NCBI RefSeq assembly: GCF_008364825.1
Contig: NZ_VTTO01000015.1
Location: 1-64,000 of the forward strand
Length of the DNA stretch: 64,000 nucleotides
From: Azospirillum sp. B21
Lineage (GTDB): Bacteria; Pseudomonadota; Alphaproteobacteria; Azospirillales; Azospirillaceae
Direction of reading: 5' to 3'
The notes under the pieces are model-generated. The model made no database searches. It had not been told where the DNA came from and saw nothing but the letters and a program-made list of their open reading frames with translations. This document shows positions 17,783-26,871 of this stretch, in pieces; positions within the stretch are counted from its first letter, which is position 1; each line of letters begins with the position of its first letter. A program made the translations under genes and the position numbers.

Positions 17783-19066
17783 ATGACCAATCCCCATCGC
17801 AGCTCCCGCATCTCCGGTTTCCACAAGAAGTCGCCGGCGGAGCGGCTGGCGATCGTCTCCGAATTCGCCGGGCTCGACGCGGCGGCGGCGGCATCGCTGC
17901 CCGGCACCGGCAACCTGGATATCGACCTCGCCGACCGGCTGGTCGAGAACGTCATCGGGTCGATGAACATCCCGCTGGGCATTGCGACCAACATGAAGGT
18001 CGACGGCGAGGACCTGCTGATCCCGATGGCGACGGAGGAATCGTCGGTGGTCGCCGCGGTCTGCAACGCGGCCCGGCAATGCTACGACGCCGGCGGCTTC
18101 ACCACCTCGATGTCCGGCACGCTGATGATCGCGCAGATCCAGGCGATCGGCGTCGCCGATCCCCATGCCGCGCGCCTGCGCATCCTCGACCGGCGCGACG
18201 AGATCAAGGCGGTGTGCGACGGCTGCGACCCGATCCTGCTGAAGTTCGGCGGCGGTTTCCGCGATGTCGAGGTCCGCGTGCTCGACAGCCAGGGCGGTCC
18301 GATGCTGGTGACCCACCTGATCGTCGACACCCGGGATGCCATGGGCGCCAACGCGGTCAACAGCATGGCGGAGAAGCTCGCCCCCCACATCGCCGAATGG
18401 ACCGGGGGGCGCGTCTATCTGCGCATCCTGTCCAACCTTGCCGACCGCCGTCTGGCGCGGGCGCATGCGGTGTGGCCGCTGGATCAGATCGGCGGCGAGG
18501 CGGTGCGCGACGGCATCATCAGCGCCTATCACTTCGCCGACGCCGATCCCTACCGCGCCGCCACCCACAACAAGGGCATCATGAACGGCGTCAGCGCCGT
18601 TGTGCTGGCCACCGGCAACGACACCCGCGCCGTGGAGGCCGGCGCCCATGCCTATGCCGCCCGCAACGGCCGTTACGGCAGCCTGACCCGCTTCGAGGTG
18701 ACGGCAGACGGTCATCTCAGCGGGTCGATCGAGCTGCCGATGGCGGTCGGGCTGATCGGCGGCGCCACCAAGGCCCATCCGACGGCACAGGCCTGCCTGA
18801 AGATCCTCGGCGTCACCAGCGCCGAACGTCTGGCCCGCGTCATCGCCGCGGTCGGTCTGGCGCAGAATTTCTCCGCGCTGAAGGCGCTGGCGACCACCGG
18901 CATCCAGAAGGGCCACATGGCGCTGCACGCCCAGAACATCGCCATGATGGCGGGTGCGGTCGGCGAGGAGATCGACCGCGTCGCCCGCATCCTGGTGGAA
19001 CGCGGCACCGTCCGCCAGGACGTCGCCCAAGCGATCCTGGAAGACATGCGGGCAACCGCCCAATAG
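17783..19066 (+). CDS. mvaA: Hydroxymethylglutaryl-CoA reductase, class II (degradative type)
   Basis: A 427-residue soluble enzyme matching class II HMG-CoA reductases such as Pseudomonas mevalonii MvaA. These oxidise mevalonate to HMG-CoA with NAD in catabolic strains. The catalytic set is visible: Glu in ATEESSVVAA (85/86), Lys264 in HNKGIMNG, Asp280 in ATGNDTRAVEAG and His382 in KGHMALHAQN. The N-terminal dimer motif ENVIGSMNIPLGIATN is also present. No other mevalonate biosynthesis gene is in the window, and alphaproteobacteria generally use the MEP pathway, so a catabolic direction is favoured. It sits between a divergent MocR regulator and transporter genes. GGAATG spacing supports the ATG at 17783. 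HMG-CoA lyase, the expected next step, is not nearby. Confidence 0.92.
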   Translation: MTNPHRSSRISGFHKKSPAERLAIVSEFAGLDAAAAASLPGTGNLDIDLADRLVENVIGSMNIPLGIATNMKVDGEDLLIPMATEESSVVAAVCNAARQCYDAGGFTTSMSGTLMIAQIQAIGVADPHAARLRILDRRDEIKAVCDGCDPILLKFGGGFRDVEVRVLDSQGGPMLVTHLIVDTRDAMGANAVNSMAEKLAPHIAEWTGGRVYLRILSNLADRRLARAHAVWPLDQIGGEAVRDGIISAYHFADADPYRAATHNKGIMNGVSAVVLATGNDTRAVEAGAHAYAARNGRYGSLTRFEVTADGHLSGSIELPMAVGLIGGATKAHPTAQACLKILGVTSAERLARVIAAVGLAQNFSALKALATTGIQKGHMALHAQNIAMMAGAVGEEIDRVARILVERGTVRQDVAQAILEDMRATAQ

Positions 19067-19171
19067 CCAAGCCACGACAAGCAGGTCCGTAGAAGGGCCC
19101 GGCCAGGCAACCGGCAGGGTCGTGACGCTCCACCGCGGCATGACCCCGCCCCCCGATGAAGAGGAAACGCA

Positions 19172-19681
19172 ATGAAGACGGGACAATTGATTGAGGTCTG
19201 GGGGGACACGGTCGACAGCGTCCATCTCGGATGGGCGATGGTGATCGGCTGCGCCATCAGCCTCGGCGCCTTTCTGCTGGCCAACCGCATCCTGGCCGGC
19301 CTCGTCGCCGCGCCGGAGATGGCGCGCGCCTATTCGATGCTGGTCGGGCTGGCGGGATGCCTAGTGTCCGGCGCAGTGTGCGCCCGCCTGTTCCCGCCCA
19401 AGCGGGAGGTCATCGACCGTGCCGCCGATCCTGCTTGGCGGGAGACGCTGATGGCCGAACTGCGATCGGAACCCGGCGGGTTCGGCCGGCTCGCGGACCT
19501 TCCCGCGCCGACCGTGGCCGAATTGAAGGAGATGGGGCTCTACGACCTGTTCGCTGCCGAGGAAGCGGCCCAGGATGCCGGAAGGGACGCTGCCGGCCGC
19601 AAGGCGGCTCTGCACGGCGTTCCGTCCCAGAGCCCCGATGCCCTTCGCTCCGAACCGGCGGCACGGGAGGCGCGGGCGTGA
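19172..19681 (+). CDS. Small membrane protein next to a TctA-type permease
   Basis: A 169-residue protein with two hydrophobic helices (about 19-41 and 49-69) followed by a charged cytoplasmic tail of some 95 residues containing DLPAPTVAELKEMGLYDLF. I do not recognise the family. Its stop overlaps the start of the TctA-like permease by one base (TGATG), so the two are translationally coupled. In tripartite tricarboxylate transporters the permease works with a small four-helix membrane subunit (TctB); this protein has the right position but too few helices. It may be a shortened or unrelated small subunit. The tail is Ala/Arg/Glu-rich and probably disordered. Confidence 0.6.
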   Translation: MKTGQLIEVWGDTVDSVHLGWAMVIGCAISLGAFLLANRILAGLVAAPEMARAYSMLVGLAGCLVSGAVCARLFPPKREVIDRAADPAWRETLMAELRSEPGGFGRLADLPAPTVAELKEMGLYDLFAAEEAAQDAGRDAAGRKAALHGVPSQSPDALRSEPAAREARA

Positions 19682-21066
19682 TGGAACTCCTTCTTTCCGA
19701 CATCCTCTGGGCGGCGGGAATGGGGCTGCTCGGTGCCGTGCTGTTCGCCGCCATCGGGCTGGTGTCCGGCACCGACGAGACCACGACCATTGCGCCGCTG
19801 ACCCTGCTGGTCGTCCTGCTGGGAGTGCCGCCGGCCGGCGTCTTCACCTTCTTTCTCGCCAGTGCGGTTGCCAAGCACATGACCCACGCGGTGCCGACCG
19901 CCCTGCTCGGCATCCCCGGCGACACCATGGCGATCCCGCTGATGCAGCAGGCCGGTGTCCTGCGCAATCTCGGAGTGCCGCACATCGCCCTGCGCAAGAT
20001 GGTGTCCGGCGCCATCATCGCCGCCTTCGTCTCCGTTCCGCTGGCGGTGCTGTTCGCCGTGCTGCTGGCTCCATTCGGACCGGCCATCACCAAGGCTGCA
20101 CCCTGGATCTTCGTCGCCGCGGCGGTGATCATCGCCTATTTCTCCGCCGGGCGCTGGGCCTCGGTCGTCGCGCTGTTCCCCTTCGTGCTGGTGATCGTGG
20201 CGCTGCAGGGGCTGACCGCAAAGTTCGGCGTGAAGCTGAGCATCAGCTATTTCCTGGGCATCGCCATCGGTCCGCTGGTGGCCGACCTCTTCTCCGTGCT
20301 GTCGCCGGTCGACCGCAAGCGGATCGCCCGCGACAAGGTGCGCAGCTTCGCGCTCGCTCCCGACGTCAAGAGTTGGGGCGGCTATTTCCCGAACCCCTTC
20401 AAGGTTCTGGATGCCTCCCAACTGCGCTGGACGCTGGGCACCGCCGCCGTCTCCAGCGCCACCTTCGTGTTCAGCCCGGTCGCCATGACCGTTCTGCTCG
20501 GCGAGGTGGTGGGCTCGCGCGTCCGCCATGTCTACCATCGCATGACGACGGTGCTGACCGCGCGCAACGGCGTCACGGAATCGACCTACATCGCCGAGGC
20601 GCTGATCCCGCTGATCGCCTTCGGCCTGCCGCTGAGTCCCGTCGCCGCCGGCCCTGCCGCGCCCCTGTTCAACGCGCCGCCACGTTTCACCGTCGATGCC
20701 GCGACCGGGCAGGTCAACAACCTGCACAACCTGATGACCAGTTGGGAATTCCTAGGCTACGGCCTGCTGGCGGTCGTCCTGGCTGCGCTGGTCTCCTACC
20801 CCTTCGCGATGAATTATGCCCGCAGTGCCGCGGCCCTGGTTGCCCGCCGGCTGAGCCACGAGGCGATCATCGCCACCTTCTCCGGCCTGATCCTCGTCAT
20901 CGGCGTGTGGGAAGGCGGGCTGATGGGCCTGCTGGTGATCCTGGCGATCGGTCTGGTGGGCGGGCTGCTCTACCGGACGCTGGGCTTCAACACCGGGGTC
21001 CAGTTCATGGGCTACTACACCGCCGTCCTTACGGTCCCCGCCCTCACCAAGCTGCTGGGGGTCTGA
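19681..21066 (+). CDS. Tripartite tricarboxylate transporter TctA-family permease
   Basis: A 461-residue protein with about eleven transmembrane helices. The N-terminal half has the TctA-type motif region GLVSGTDETTTIAPLTLLV and GIPGDTMAIPLMQQAG, which fits the ligand-binding loops of this family, and the second half repeats the pattern around ESTYIAEALIPLIAFGLPLSP. It should be the main channel of a secondary organic-anion importer. Neighbouring HMG-CoA reductase and the MocR regulator suggest mevalonate or a related branched hydroxy acid as cargo, which is an inference. No TctC-type periplasmic binding protein is present here. A hairpin with a T-run ends the unit at 21128-21168. Confidence 0.85.
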   Translation: MELLLSDILWAAGMGLLGAVLFAAIGLVSGTDETTTIAPLTLLVVLLGVPPAGVFTFFLASAVAKHMTHAVPTALLGIPGDTMAIPLMQQAGVLRNLGVPHIALRKMVSGAIIAAFVSVPLAVLFAVLLAPFGPAITKAAPWIFVAAAVIIAYFSAGRWASVVALFPFVLVIVALQGLTAKFGVKLSISYFLGIAIGPLVADLFSVLSPVDRKRIARDKVRSFALAPDVKSWGGYFPNPFKVLDASQLRWTLGTAAVSSATFVFSPVAMTVLLGEVVGSRVRHVYHRMTTVLTARNGVTESTYIAEALIPLIAFGLPLSPVAAGPAAPLFNAPPRFTVDAATGQVNNLHNLMTSWEFLGYGLLAVVLAALVSYPFAMNYARSAAALVARRLSHEAIIATFSGLILVIGVWEGGLMGLLVILAIGLVGGLLYRTLGFNTGVQFMGYYTAVLTVPALTKLLGV

Positions 21067-21127
21067 ATCCTGCGGATTTGGCTCAACGGCAGACGCCGGT
21101 GCCGGTGCGCTGCACACCATCCCTAAT

Positions 21128-21168
21128 GAGGCATCTCGGAATACACTGTACTAAGTGATGCCTCTTTT
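21128..21168 (+). terminator. Rho-independent terminator after the TctA-type permease
   Basis: GAGGCATC (21128-21135) pairs with GATGCCTC (21157-21164) around a 21-base loop and is followed directly by TTTT. It lies 60 bases after the permease stop and before the next promoter region, so it probably ends the HMG-CoA reductase/transporter transcript. Confidence 0.65.
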
Positions 21169-21326
21169 CGCGCCAATCCGGACACAAATGAGCATTGGCC
21201 CGCCAGGGACATTCAGACAATCCTGTTATAATCGATGCCGCGGCCGCCAGGATCAAACATCCGGCTTCCGCGGCAATCCTCTTTGAGCCGCTCCCGGAAC
21301 TCGGCCCTCTTTTCGTGTGAGGCGGA

Positions 21327-22151
21327 ATGAGACATCTGGCTCGATTTCTATTCGCGCTTGTCCTCGTTTGCCAATCCGGATGGGCTTCGTCTGCGGAAAT
21401 GACCCGCGCGGACAAGGCTCTCTGGTTGAACCTGGGGGTCGGCGCGGTGGCATTGGGCTGGGGCACATGGTCATGGGATTGGGGCTCGGGCGGTCCCAGA
21501 TTTCAGGATGAGGGTTGGTTCGGCCGCACCACCGGCGAGGGCGGCGCCGACAAGCTGGGCCATGCCTGGTCGGGCTATGCGCTGAGCCACCTGTTCGCCC
21601 ACAGCTACGAGCGGTTCGGCTATGGACGGACGGACGCGGCCCGCTACGGAGCCTTCTCGTCCCTCGGCGTCATGACGGCGATCGAGATCGGAGACGCTTT
21701 CAGCGACGATTACGGCTTCTCCTACCAGGACATGCTGTTCAACACGGCCGGGGCGGCGCTCGGCTATGCATTGTGGGAGTATCCCGAGATCAAACGGAAA
21801 TTCGACTTCCGCGCCGAATACGATCCATTCCCCCGCGGCAAGCGGCAGTTCGACGTAACCACCGACTACCAGCGCCTGAAGTACCTTATCGCCGTCAAGG
21901 CCGATGGGTTCGAAGCGGTCACCGACCCGCTGCTGCGCCATCTGGAACTCCACGTCGGCTACTACGCCCGCAACTATGACAGCTATTCCGGCACGGCTGC
22001 CTCCGACCGACGCGAACGGCACTTCTACATCGGTGTCGGGCTCAATCTGACCAAACTCCTGTCCCCCTATGTCGACACCGGTGGCGTTTTGAACTACGTC
22101 CAGGCGCCATACAGCTATGTCAGCGTAGATCGCAACTTCGACCGCCGCTGA
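21327..22151 (+). CDS. DUF2279 / YfiM-like periplasmic or outer-membrane protein
   Basis: A 274-residue exported protein with a signal peptide (about 1-23, ending SSA-E). The core has ADKLGHAWSGYALSHLFAH followed by SSLGVMTAIEIGDAFSDDYGFS and MLFNTAGAALGYALWEYP, the conserved pattern of DUF2279 proteins. The C-terminal third, with alternating residues such as HLELHVGYYARNYDSY and FYIGVGLNLTKLL, looks like outer-membrane beta strands. Function is unknown for the family. A TATAAT at 21227-21232 without a good -35 box may belong to its promoter. It is convergent with livF, with only 28 bases between the stops. Confidence 0.8.
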   Translation: MRHLARFLFALVLVCQSGWASSAEMTRADKALWLNLGVGAVALGWGTWSWDWGSGGPRFQDEGWFGRTTGEGGADKLGHAWSGYALSHLFAHSYERFGYGRTDAARYGAFSSLGVMTAIEIGDAFSDDYGFSYQDMLFNTAGAALGYALWEYPEIKRKFDFRAEYDPFPRGKRQFDVTTDYQRLKYLIAVKADGFEAVTDPLLRHLELHVGYYARNYDSYSGTAASDRRERHFYIGVGLNLTKLLSPYVDTGGVLNYVQAPYSYVSVDRNFDRR

Positions 22152-22179
22152 TCGCACCTGATGACCATCGGCGAGCGGA

Positions 22180-22887
22180 TCATACGGCAACCATCTCCAT
22201 CAACCGGGCACGGTCGGCGGACGAGGCCGCTTCGCCCTGAAGCGTGATGCGTCCCCGTTCCACCGCGTAGAACCGGTCAGCGACGTCCAGCGCACGGTGG
22301 ATGTTCTGCTCCACCAGCAGGATGGTCAGTCCCGCCCGCTTCAGCTCCGTGATGATCCCGAAGATCTCGTCGACGATCATCGGGGCCAGACCTTCCGTCG
22401 GCTCGTCGATCAGCAGCAGCTTGGCGGTGCCCACCATCACGCGGGCCATCGCCAGCATCTGCTGTTCGCCGCCGGACAGCGTGGTGCCGAGCTGCCGCCG
22501 CCGTTCGGCCAGCCGCGGAAAGCGGGCGAAGGCCTGTCCGATCGCCCGCTCGTTGTCCTGACGGGCGCGGCCGGGACATTGGTGCAGCCCCAGCCGCAAA
22601 TTCTCCTCGACGCTGAGACCGGGGAAGATGCGGCGATCCTCCGGCACCAGCCCGAGCCCAAGGCGGGCGATCGCGTCGGGGGTCTGCCCGGCCAGATCAG
22701 CGCCGCCGAACCGGATCGTCCCGGAACTGGCCGGCACCCAGCCGGCGATGGACTTCAGGATGGTGGTCTTGCCGACGCCGTTGCGGCCGAACAGCCCGAC
22801 CACCTCGCCTGGACCGGCCTGCAGGGACACCCCTTGCAGGACGTGGCTGAGGCCGTAATGCGCGTGCAGATTCTCGATGGAAAGCAT
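22180..22887 (-). CDS. livF: Branched-chain-type ABC transporter ATP-binding protein LivF
   Basis: A 235-residue ATPase of the LivF type. It has Walker A GRNGVGKTT, the LGLVPEDRRIFPGLSVEENL segment typical of LivF, signature LSGGEQQMLAMARVM, Walker B LLLIDEPTEGL and the switch His region VEQNIHRAL. It is the last gene of a ten-gene minus-strand operon that starts with hmfA, and follows livG after 5 bases. The ligand of this transporter is therefore probably 2-furoate or a related aromatic acid rather than an amino acid; that is an inference from the operon. Confidence 0.92.
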   Translation of the reverse strand: MLSIENLHAHYGLSHVLQGVSLQAGPGEVVGLFGRNGVGKTTILKSIAGWVPASSGTIRFGGADLAGQTPDAIARLGLGLVPEDRRIFPGLSVEENLRLGLHQCPGRARQDNERAIGQAFARFPRLAERRRQLGTTLSGGEQQMLAMARVMVGTAKLLLIDEPTEGLAPMIVDEIFGIITELKRAGLTILLVEQNIHRALDVADRFYAVERGRITLQGEAASSADRARLMEMVAV

Positions 22888-22892
22888 GGGTT

Positions 22893-23675
22893 TCACCCGT
22901 GTCCGAAATAGGCGGCCTGTACGGCGGGATCGGCGCGCACCGCGGCCGGCGGTCCCTCGGCGATCTTCCGGCCCTGGGCCATCACGACGACATGGTCCGA
23001 CAGGCTCATCACCAGCCCGATATCGTGTTCGATCAGCAGCACGGTCAGGTCGCCGGCCAGCGAGCGGATCAGGGCGCCGGTGTCGGCCGTGTCGCCGTGG
23101 CTCATGCCCTGGGTCGGCTCGTCCAGCAGCAGCACCCGCGGTTCGGCGGCCAGCGCCACCGCGATCTCCAGCCGCCGCTGCTCGCCGTGCGACAGGTTGC
23201 CGGCAAGCTCCCCCGCCTTCGCCGACAGGCCGAACCGTTCCAGCAGCGCTTCCGCCTTGGACAGCGCCCGGCGGCTGTGGCCGACCGGACGCAGCGCGTG
23301 CCAGGGCCGTTCCAACACCTGTGCCGCGATCCGCAGGTTTTCCAGGACCGGCAGTTCGAAGAACAGGTTGGTGATCTGGAAGGACCGGGCCAGCCCGGCG
23401 GCGAGCAGCCGGTCGGGCGAGTACCCGGTGACGTCGGCGCCGTCCAGCGTCACCCGGCCGCCGGTGGGGCGGATGGCGCCGCTGATCAGGTTGAACAACG
23501 TGCTCTTGCCCGCCCCGTTGGGACCGATGACCGAGGTGATCCGTCCGGCGGCTGCCTCGAAGCCGACGCCCGCCACCGCCTGGAGCCCGCCGAAATTCAC
23601 CGACAGGCCGTGCACGCCCAGCGCGCACGCTCCGCGCGCACCGGCCGCCGCGGTCTTGAGGGGGGATGCCATCAT
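22893..23675 (-). CDS. livG: Branched-chain-type ABC transporter ATP-binding protein LivG
   Basis: A 260-residue ATPase pairing with LivF. It has Walker A GPNGAGKST, the ARSFQITNLFFELPVLENL segment typical of LivG-type ATPases, signature LSHGEQRRLEIAVALA, Walker B VLLLDEPTQGMS and the His switch LIEHDIGLVM. The signature reads LSHGE rather than LSGGE, which is common in LivG. The start at 23675 (two adjacent ATG codons) overlaps the end of livM by 4 bases. The 25-residue N-terminus before HGLSVNFGG is Ala-rich and longer than usual. Confidence 0.92.
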   Translation of the reverse strand: MMASPLKTAAAGARGACALGVHGLSVNFGGLQAVAGVGFEAAAGRITSVIGPNGAGKSTLFNLISGAIRPTGGRVTLDGADVTGYSPDRLLAAGLARSFQITNLFFELPVLENLRIAAQVLERPWHALRPVGHSRRALSKAEALLERFGLSAKAGELAGNLSHGEQRRLEIAVALAAEPRVLLLDEPTQGMSHGDTADTGALIRSLAGDLTVLLIEHDIGLVMSLSDHVVVMAQGRKIAEGPPAAVRADPAVQAAYFGHG

Positions 23676-24721
23676 GGCGTCGACCTCCCCTGCCCATTGC
23701 GGCGGCTGAGGCGGGCCAGCAGGGCGCCGACCAACCCTTTGCGCAGGAAAATGACGGACAGCATGAAGATGACCCCCACGACGATCAGGTGATGCTCGGT
23801 CCAGGAACCGACGACGGAGCGCAGGGCGGTCAGCAGCAGGCTGCCCACCACCGGCCCGACCAGCGTGCCGACGCCGCCGACGATGACGGTGATGACGGCA
23901 TTGCCGGAGGTCTCGAAGAACATCAGTTCCGGCGAGACGAAGCCGCGCAGCATCGGGTAGAGCGCCCCCGCCAGCGCCGCGACGCAGGCGGCCAGCACAT
24001 AGACCGCCAACTTGTAGCGCCAGGCGTTGAATCCCAGGAACGGCACGCGCCTCTCGTTGGCGCGGATGGCGGCCAGGGTCCGGCCGAAGGGCGCGTCCAT
24101 CAGATAGGCCAGTCCGGCATAAGCCGCGACGGTCAGGGCCAGCACCAGCAGGAAGAAGGACAGCGGGTCGGCGGTGTCGAGGCTGAACGGTCCGAAGCCG
24201 ACCTGGATCTGCGGGATGCCGATCAGCCCGTCCGAGGCGCCCAGCGCATGGGTGTTGTAGACGGACTTGGCCGCGACCTGGGCCAGCCCGAAGGTGATGA
24301 GGGCGAAATAGACGCCCTTCACCCGGTTGGCGATGACGCCGCCGATCAGGCCCGCCAGGACGCCCGACAGCAGGGCCGCCCCCATCGCCAGCCAGAAGCT
24401 GGGAGAAACGTCGCGCAGGACGAGTGCGGAGACATAGGCCCCCAGCCCGAAATACAGCGCCTGCCCCAGCGACAGCAGGCCGGTATAGCCCAGCAGCAGG
24501 TCGACGCTCATCGCCAGCCCGGCGAAGATCAGCGCCTCGGTCGCCAGACGCAGGTAGAAGCCGTTGCCGGTCGCCCAGGCGACGGCGGCGAAGCCCAATG
24601 CCACCGCCAGGAAGGCCAGCGCCAGCCAATGGACCGGAGCCAGACGGGAAAGCCGGGAAGCCGGCCCGGCGCGGCCGGGGTCGGACAGGGTGCGCAACGT
24701 GGTGGCCTCATGCATGTCCAA
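23672..24721 (-). CDS. livM: Branched-chain-type ABC transporter permease LivM
   Basis: A 349-residue permease with about ten transmembrane helices. Characteristic LivM segments are GYTGLLSLGQALYFGLGAY, VKGVYFALITFGLAQ, GASDGLIGIP and VGGVGTLVGPVVG. The cytoplasmic coupling region is FGRTLAAIRANERRVPFLG. It overlaps livH by 14 bases and livG by 4. An ATG two codons later (24715) would also serve as start. It pairs with LivH to form the membrane channel. Confidence 0.93.
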   Translation of the reverse strand: MDMHEATTLRTLSDPGRAGPASRLSRLAPVHWLALAFLAVALGFAAVAWATGNGFYLRLATEALIFAGLAMSVDLLLGYTGLLSLGQALYFGLGAYVSALVLRDVSPSFWLAMGAALLSGVLAGLIGGVIANRVKGVYFALITFGLAQVAAKSVYNTHALGASDGLIGIPQIQVGFGPFSLDTADPLSFFLLVLALTVAAYAGLAYLMDAPFGRTLAAIRANERRVPFLGFNAWRYKLAVYVLAACVAALAGALYPMLRGFVSPELMFFETSGNAVITVIVGGVGTLVGPVVGSLLLTALRSVVGSWTEHHLIVVGVIFMLSVIFLRKGLVGALLARLSRRNGQGRSTP

Positions 24722-25601
24722 GCCTCCCGAACAGGCCCTGCGGCCGGACCATCAGCACCAGCACCATGATCCCAAACACCAGCGGGTCCGACCAGACCGG
24801 CGAGATGTAGAGGCTGGACAGCGCCTGCACCTGAGTCAGCAGCAGGCCGGCGATCACCGCCCCTTGGATCGAGCCCATGCCGCCGACGATCACCACCGTG
24901 AAGGCCATCAGGATGAAGTCGCGCCCCATGGTGGGGAACACGGAGTAGATCGGCGCCAGCAGCACGCCGGACAGCGCGGCAAGGGCGACGCCGAAGGCAA
25001 AGGTGCCGGCATAGACCCGGCGCACCGGCACGCCCAGCGACGAGGCCATGTCCTTGTCGAAGGCGGCCGCCCGCACCATGGCGCCCAGCCCGGTGCGGAA
25101 GACCACCAGCCAGACCACAGCGATCAGCGCAAGGCCGAAGCCGATCAGGAACAGGCGGTAGTTCGGCAGGAACATGCCGAGGATCTCGGTGCCGCCCTCG
25201 ATCGGGTTGTCGGGCCGCAGGGTGTTGGGGCCGTAGACCAGCTTCAGCACATCCTCCAGGATCATCCCCAGCCCGAAGGTCAGCAGCAGAGTCAGGATGT
25301 GGCGGTCGCGACTGTGGAAGACCCGCTCGATCAGCCAGCGCTCGGCCAGCCAGCCGATGGGCAGCATCAGCAGCGGCACCAGCACCAGCAGCGCCCAGAA
25401 GCCCACCCCCAGCCCGGCCAGGGTCAGCGCCAGGAAGGCGCCCATGGCGTAGAACTCGCCATGGGCCATGTTGATGACGTCCAGCAGCCCGAAGATGATG
25501 GTCAGTCCCAGCGCCATCAGGACGACGGCAACCCCGAGCGAGAGACCGTTCAGCGCCTGCGGTGCCAGGACGAATTGCAGATAGTCGATGAGTTCGGCCA
25601 T
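24708..25601 (-). CDS. livH: Branched-chain-type ABC transporter permease LivH
   Basis: A 297-residue permease with about eight hydrophobic helices. The LivH hallmark GLSLGVAVVLMALGLTIIFG followed by DVINMAHGEFYAMGAF is present, as are VRAAAFDKDMASSLGVPVRR (coupling helix) and VVIVGGMGSIQGAVIAGLLL. It lies 27 bases after the binding-protein gene and overlaps livM. It belongs to the transporter attached to the furoate operon. Confidence 0.93.
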   Translation of the reverse strand: MAELIDYLQFVLAPQALNGLSLGVAVVLMALGLTIIFGLLDVINMAHGEFYAMGAFLALTLAGLGVGFWALLVLVPLLMLPIGWLAERWLIERVFHSRDRHILTLLLTFGLGMILEDVLKLVYGPNTLRPDNPIEGGTEILGMFLPNYRLFLIGFGLALIAVVWLVVFRTGLGAMVRAAAFDKDMASSLGVPVRRVYAGTFAFGVALAALSGVLLAPIYSVFPTMGRDFILMAFTVVIVGGMGSIQGAVIAGLLLTQVQALSSLYISPVWSDPLVFGIMVLVLMVRPQGLFGRLGHA

Positions 25602-25628
25602 GGCCGTCGGCTCCCTGGAAGCGGTTCC

Positions 25629-26813
25629 TCAGAAGCGGGTGCACTGGTCCGGCCCGATGGCCGCGTCGCCCGGAACGGTGCCGACCACATCGAAGCGGTT
25701 GCTGCCGCCGTCCGCCGCGATGCGCACGGCATACATGTCCTGGACCGCCTGATGGTCGCCGGCCCGCATGGTCTTGGTGCCCTGCGGCGTGTTCCAGCTC
25801 AGGCCCTCCATCGCCTTGCGCAGCGGGTCGGTGTCGGTGCCGCCGGCCTTCTCCACCGCGGCCTTGAAGAAGCCGATCAGGCCGTAGCTGTCGGCGCCGT
25901 AGAGGTCGGGTGCGGTGTCGTAGGCCTTGCGGAAGGCGGCGACGAAGGCCTTGTTCTCGGGCGTGTCGAGTTCCGCCGAATAGCCGACGCCGGTGACGAA
26001 GCCGTCGGCCGCCTTGCCGATAGCGCCGATGTTCTGGGCGGTCACGGTGCCCGACGCGCCGACGATGGTCAGGTTGCGCAGCAGCCCGTATTCGCTCATC
26101 TGCGTCAGCAGGCGCACGGTGTCGTTGCCGGCGGTGGAGGTGTAGAGCACGCTGGGCCGCGCGGCGCGGAGCTGGCCGAAATACTGCGAGTAATCCTTGC
26201 TGCCGAGCGGCGCGAACACCTCGCCGGTCGATTGCGCGCCGGTCTTCTCCGCCGCCGCCTTGAAGGCCGCGACGGTCGAGCGGCCCATTTCGTAGTCGGG
26301 GCCGAGATAATAGACCTTGGCCTTCGGCTTGTCCTTGGCCAGCCATTCCGCCAGCGCCGCCGACTGCTGCCCCGCCCGCGCATTCACACGGAAGACGTTG
26401 GGCGAGCATTTGTCGGTGGTGATTGCGTCGGAGAAGGAGACGGTGGTGGCAATCAGCCGGCCATTGCGCTCCGCCAACTGCCCGACCGCCAGGGTGGAGC
26501 CGGAATTGACCGTGCCGGTCAGGAAATCGACCTTGTTGACCTGGAACAGCTTCTCCGCCTTCTGGGTGGCGACGGCGGGATTGGCCTCCTCGTCCTCGAA
26601 CAGCAGCTCGATCTGACGCCCCATGATGCCGCCGGCGGCGTTGACCTCCTTCGTCGCCAACTCCAGCCCCCAGCGGACCTGCTGGCCGATCGGCGCATAA
26701 GTGCCCGATAGCGGGGTCACCACCCCGATGCGGATCGGATCGGCGGCGGACGCGCCGCCGGCGAGTCCTAGCAGGACGAGCGCGGCGGTGCCGAGAAGCG
26801 TTGTCTTGGTCAT
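25629..26813 (-). CDS. Branched-chain-type ABC transporter periplasmic binding protein
   Basis: A 394-residue type I periplasmic binding protein with a signal peptide ending GGASAAD (about 1-23). The mature start, PIRIGVVTPLSGTYAPIGQQ, and the GGIMGRQIELLFEDEEANP segment are typical of the LivK/UrtA/AmiC clan. Two Cys (near 132 and 391) could form a disulfide. It begins 58 bases after the hmfE stop and just before livH, so it is the ligand receptor of the operon transporter. Aromatic-acid-binding members of this clan are well known, which supports 2-furoate as ligand, but the pocket cannot be read by eye. Confidence 0.9.
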   Translation of the reverse strand: MTKTTLLGTAALVLLGLAGGASAADPIRIGVVTPLSGTYAPIGQQVRWGLELATKEVNAAGGIMGRQIELLFEDEEANPAVATQKAEKLFQVNKVDFLTGTVNSGSTLAVGQLAERNGRLIATTVSFSDAITTDKCSPNVFRVNARAGQQSAALAEWLAKDKPKAKVYYLGPDYEMGRSTVAAFKAAAEKTGAQSTGEVFAPLGSKDYSQYFGQLRAARPSVLYTSTAGNDTVRLLTQMSEYGLLRNLTIVGASGTVTAQNIGAIGKAADGFVTGVGYSAELDTPENKAFVAAFRKAYDTAPDLYGADSYGLIGFFKAAVEKAGGTDTDPLRKAMEGLSWNTPQGTKTMRAGDHQAVQDMYAVRIAADGGSNRFDVVGTVPGDAAIGPDQCTRF

Positions 26814-26871
26814 GATTTTTGGTTCCTCCCTATGGTGTCCGTGCTTTGTTGCCCGTGCTTGGAAGCGTCGG

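Noticed and set aside
21227..21232. TATAAT as a defined promoter for the DUF2279 gene
   Set aside because: The -10 match is perfect, but no acceptable -35 box lies 16-18 bases upstream, so it is only mentioned as possible.
24564..26711. A 715-codon open frame antisense to liv genes
   Set aside because: It crosses three well-supported genes and its product is Gln/His/Asp-rich with no domain; it is a shadow.
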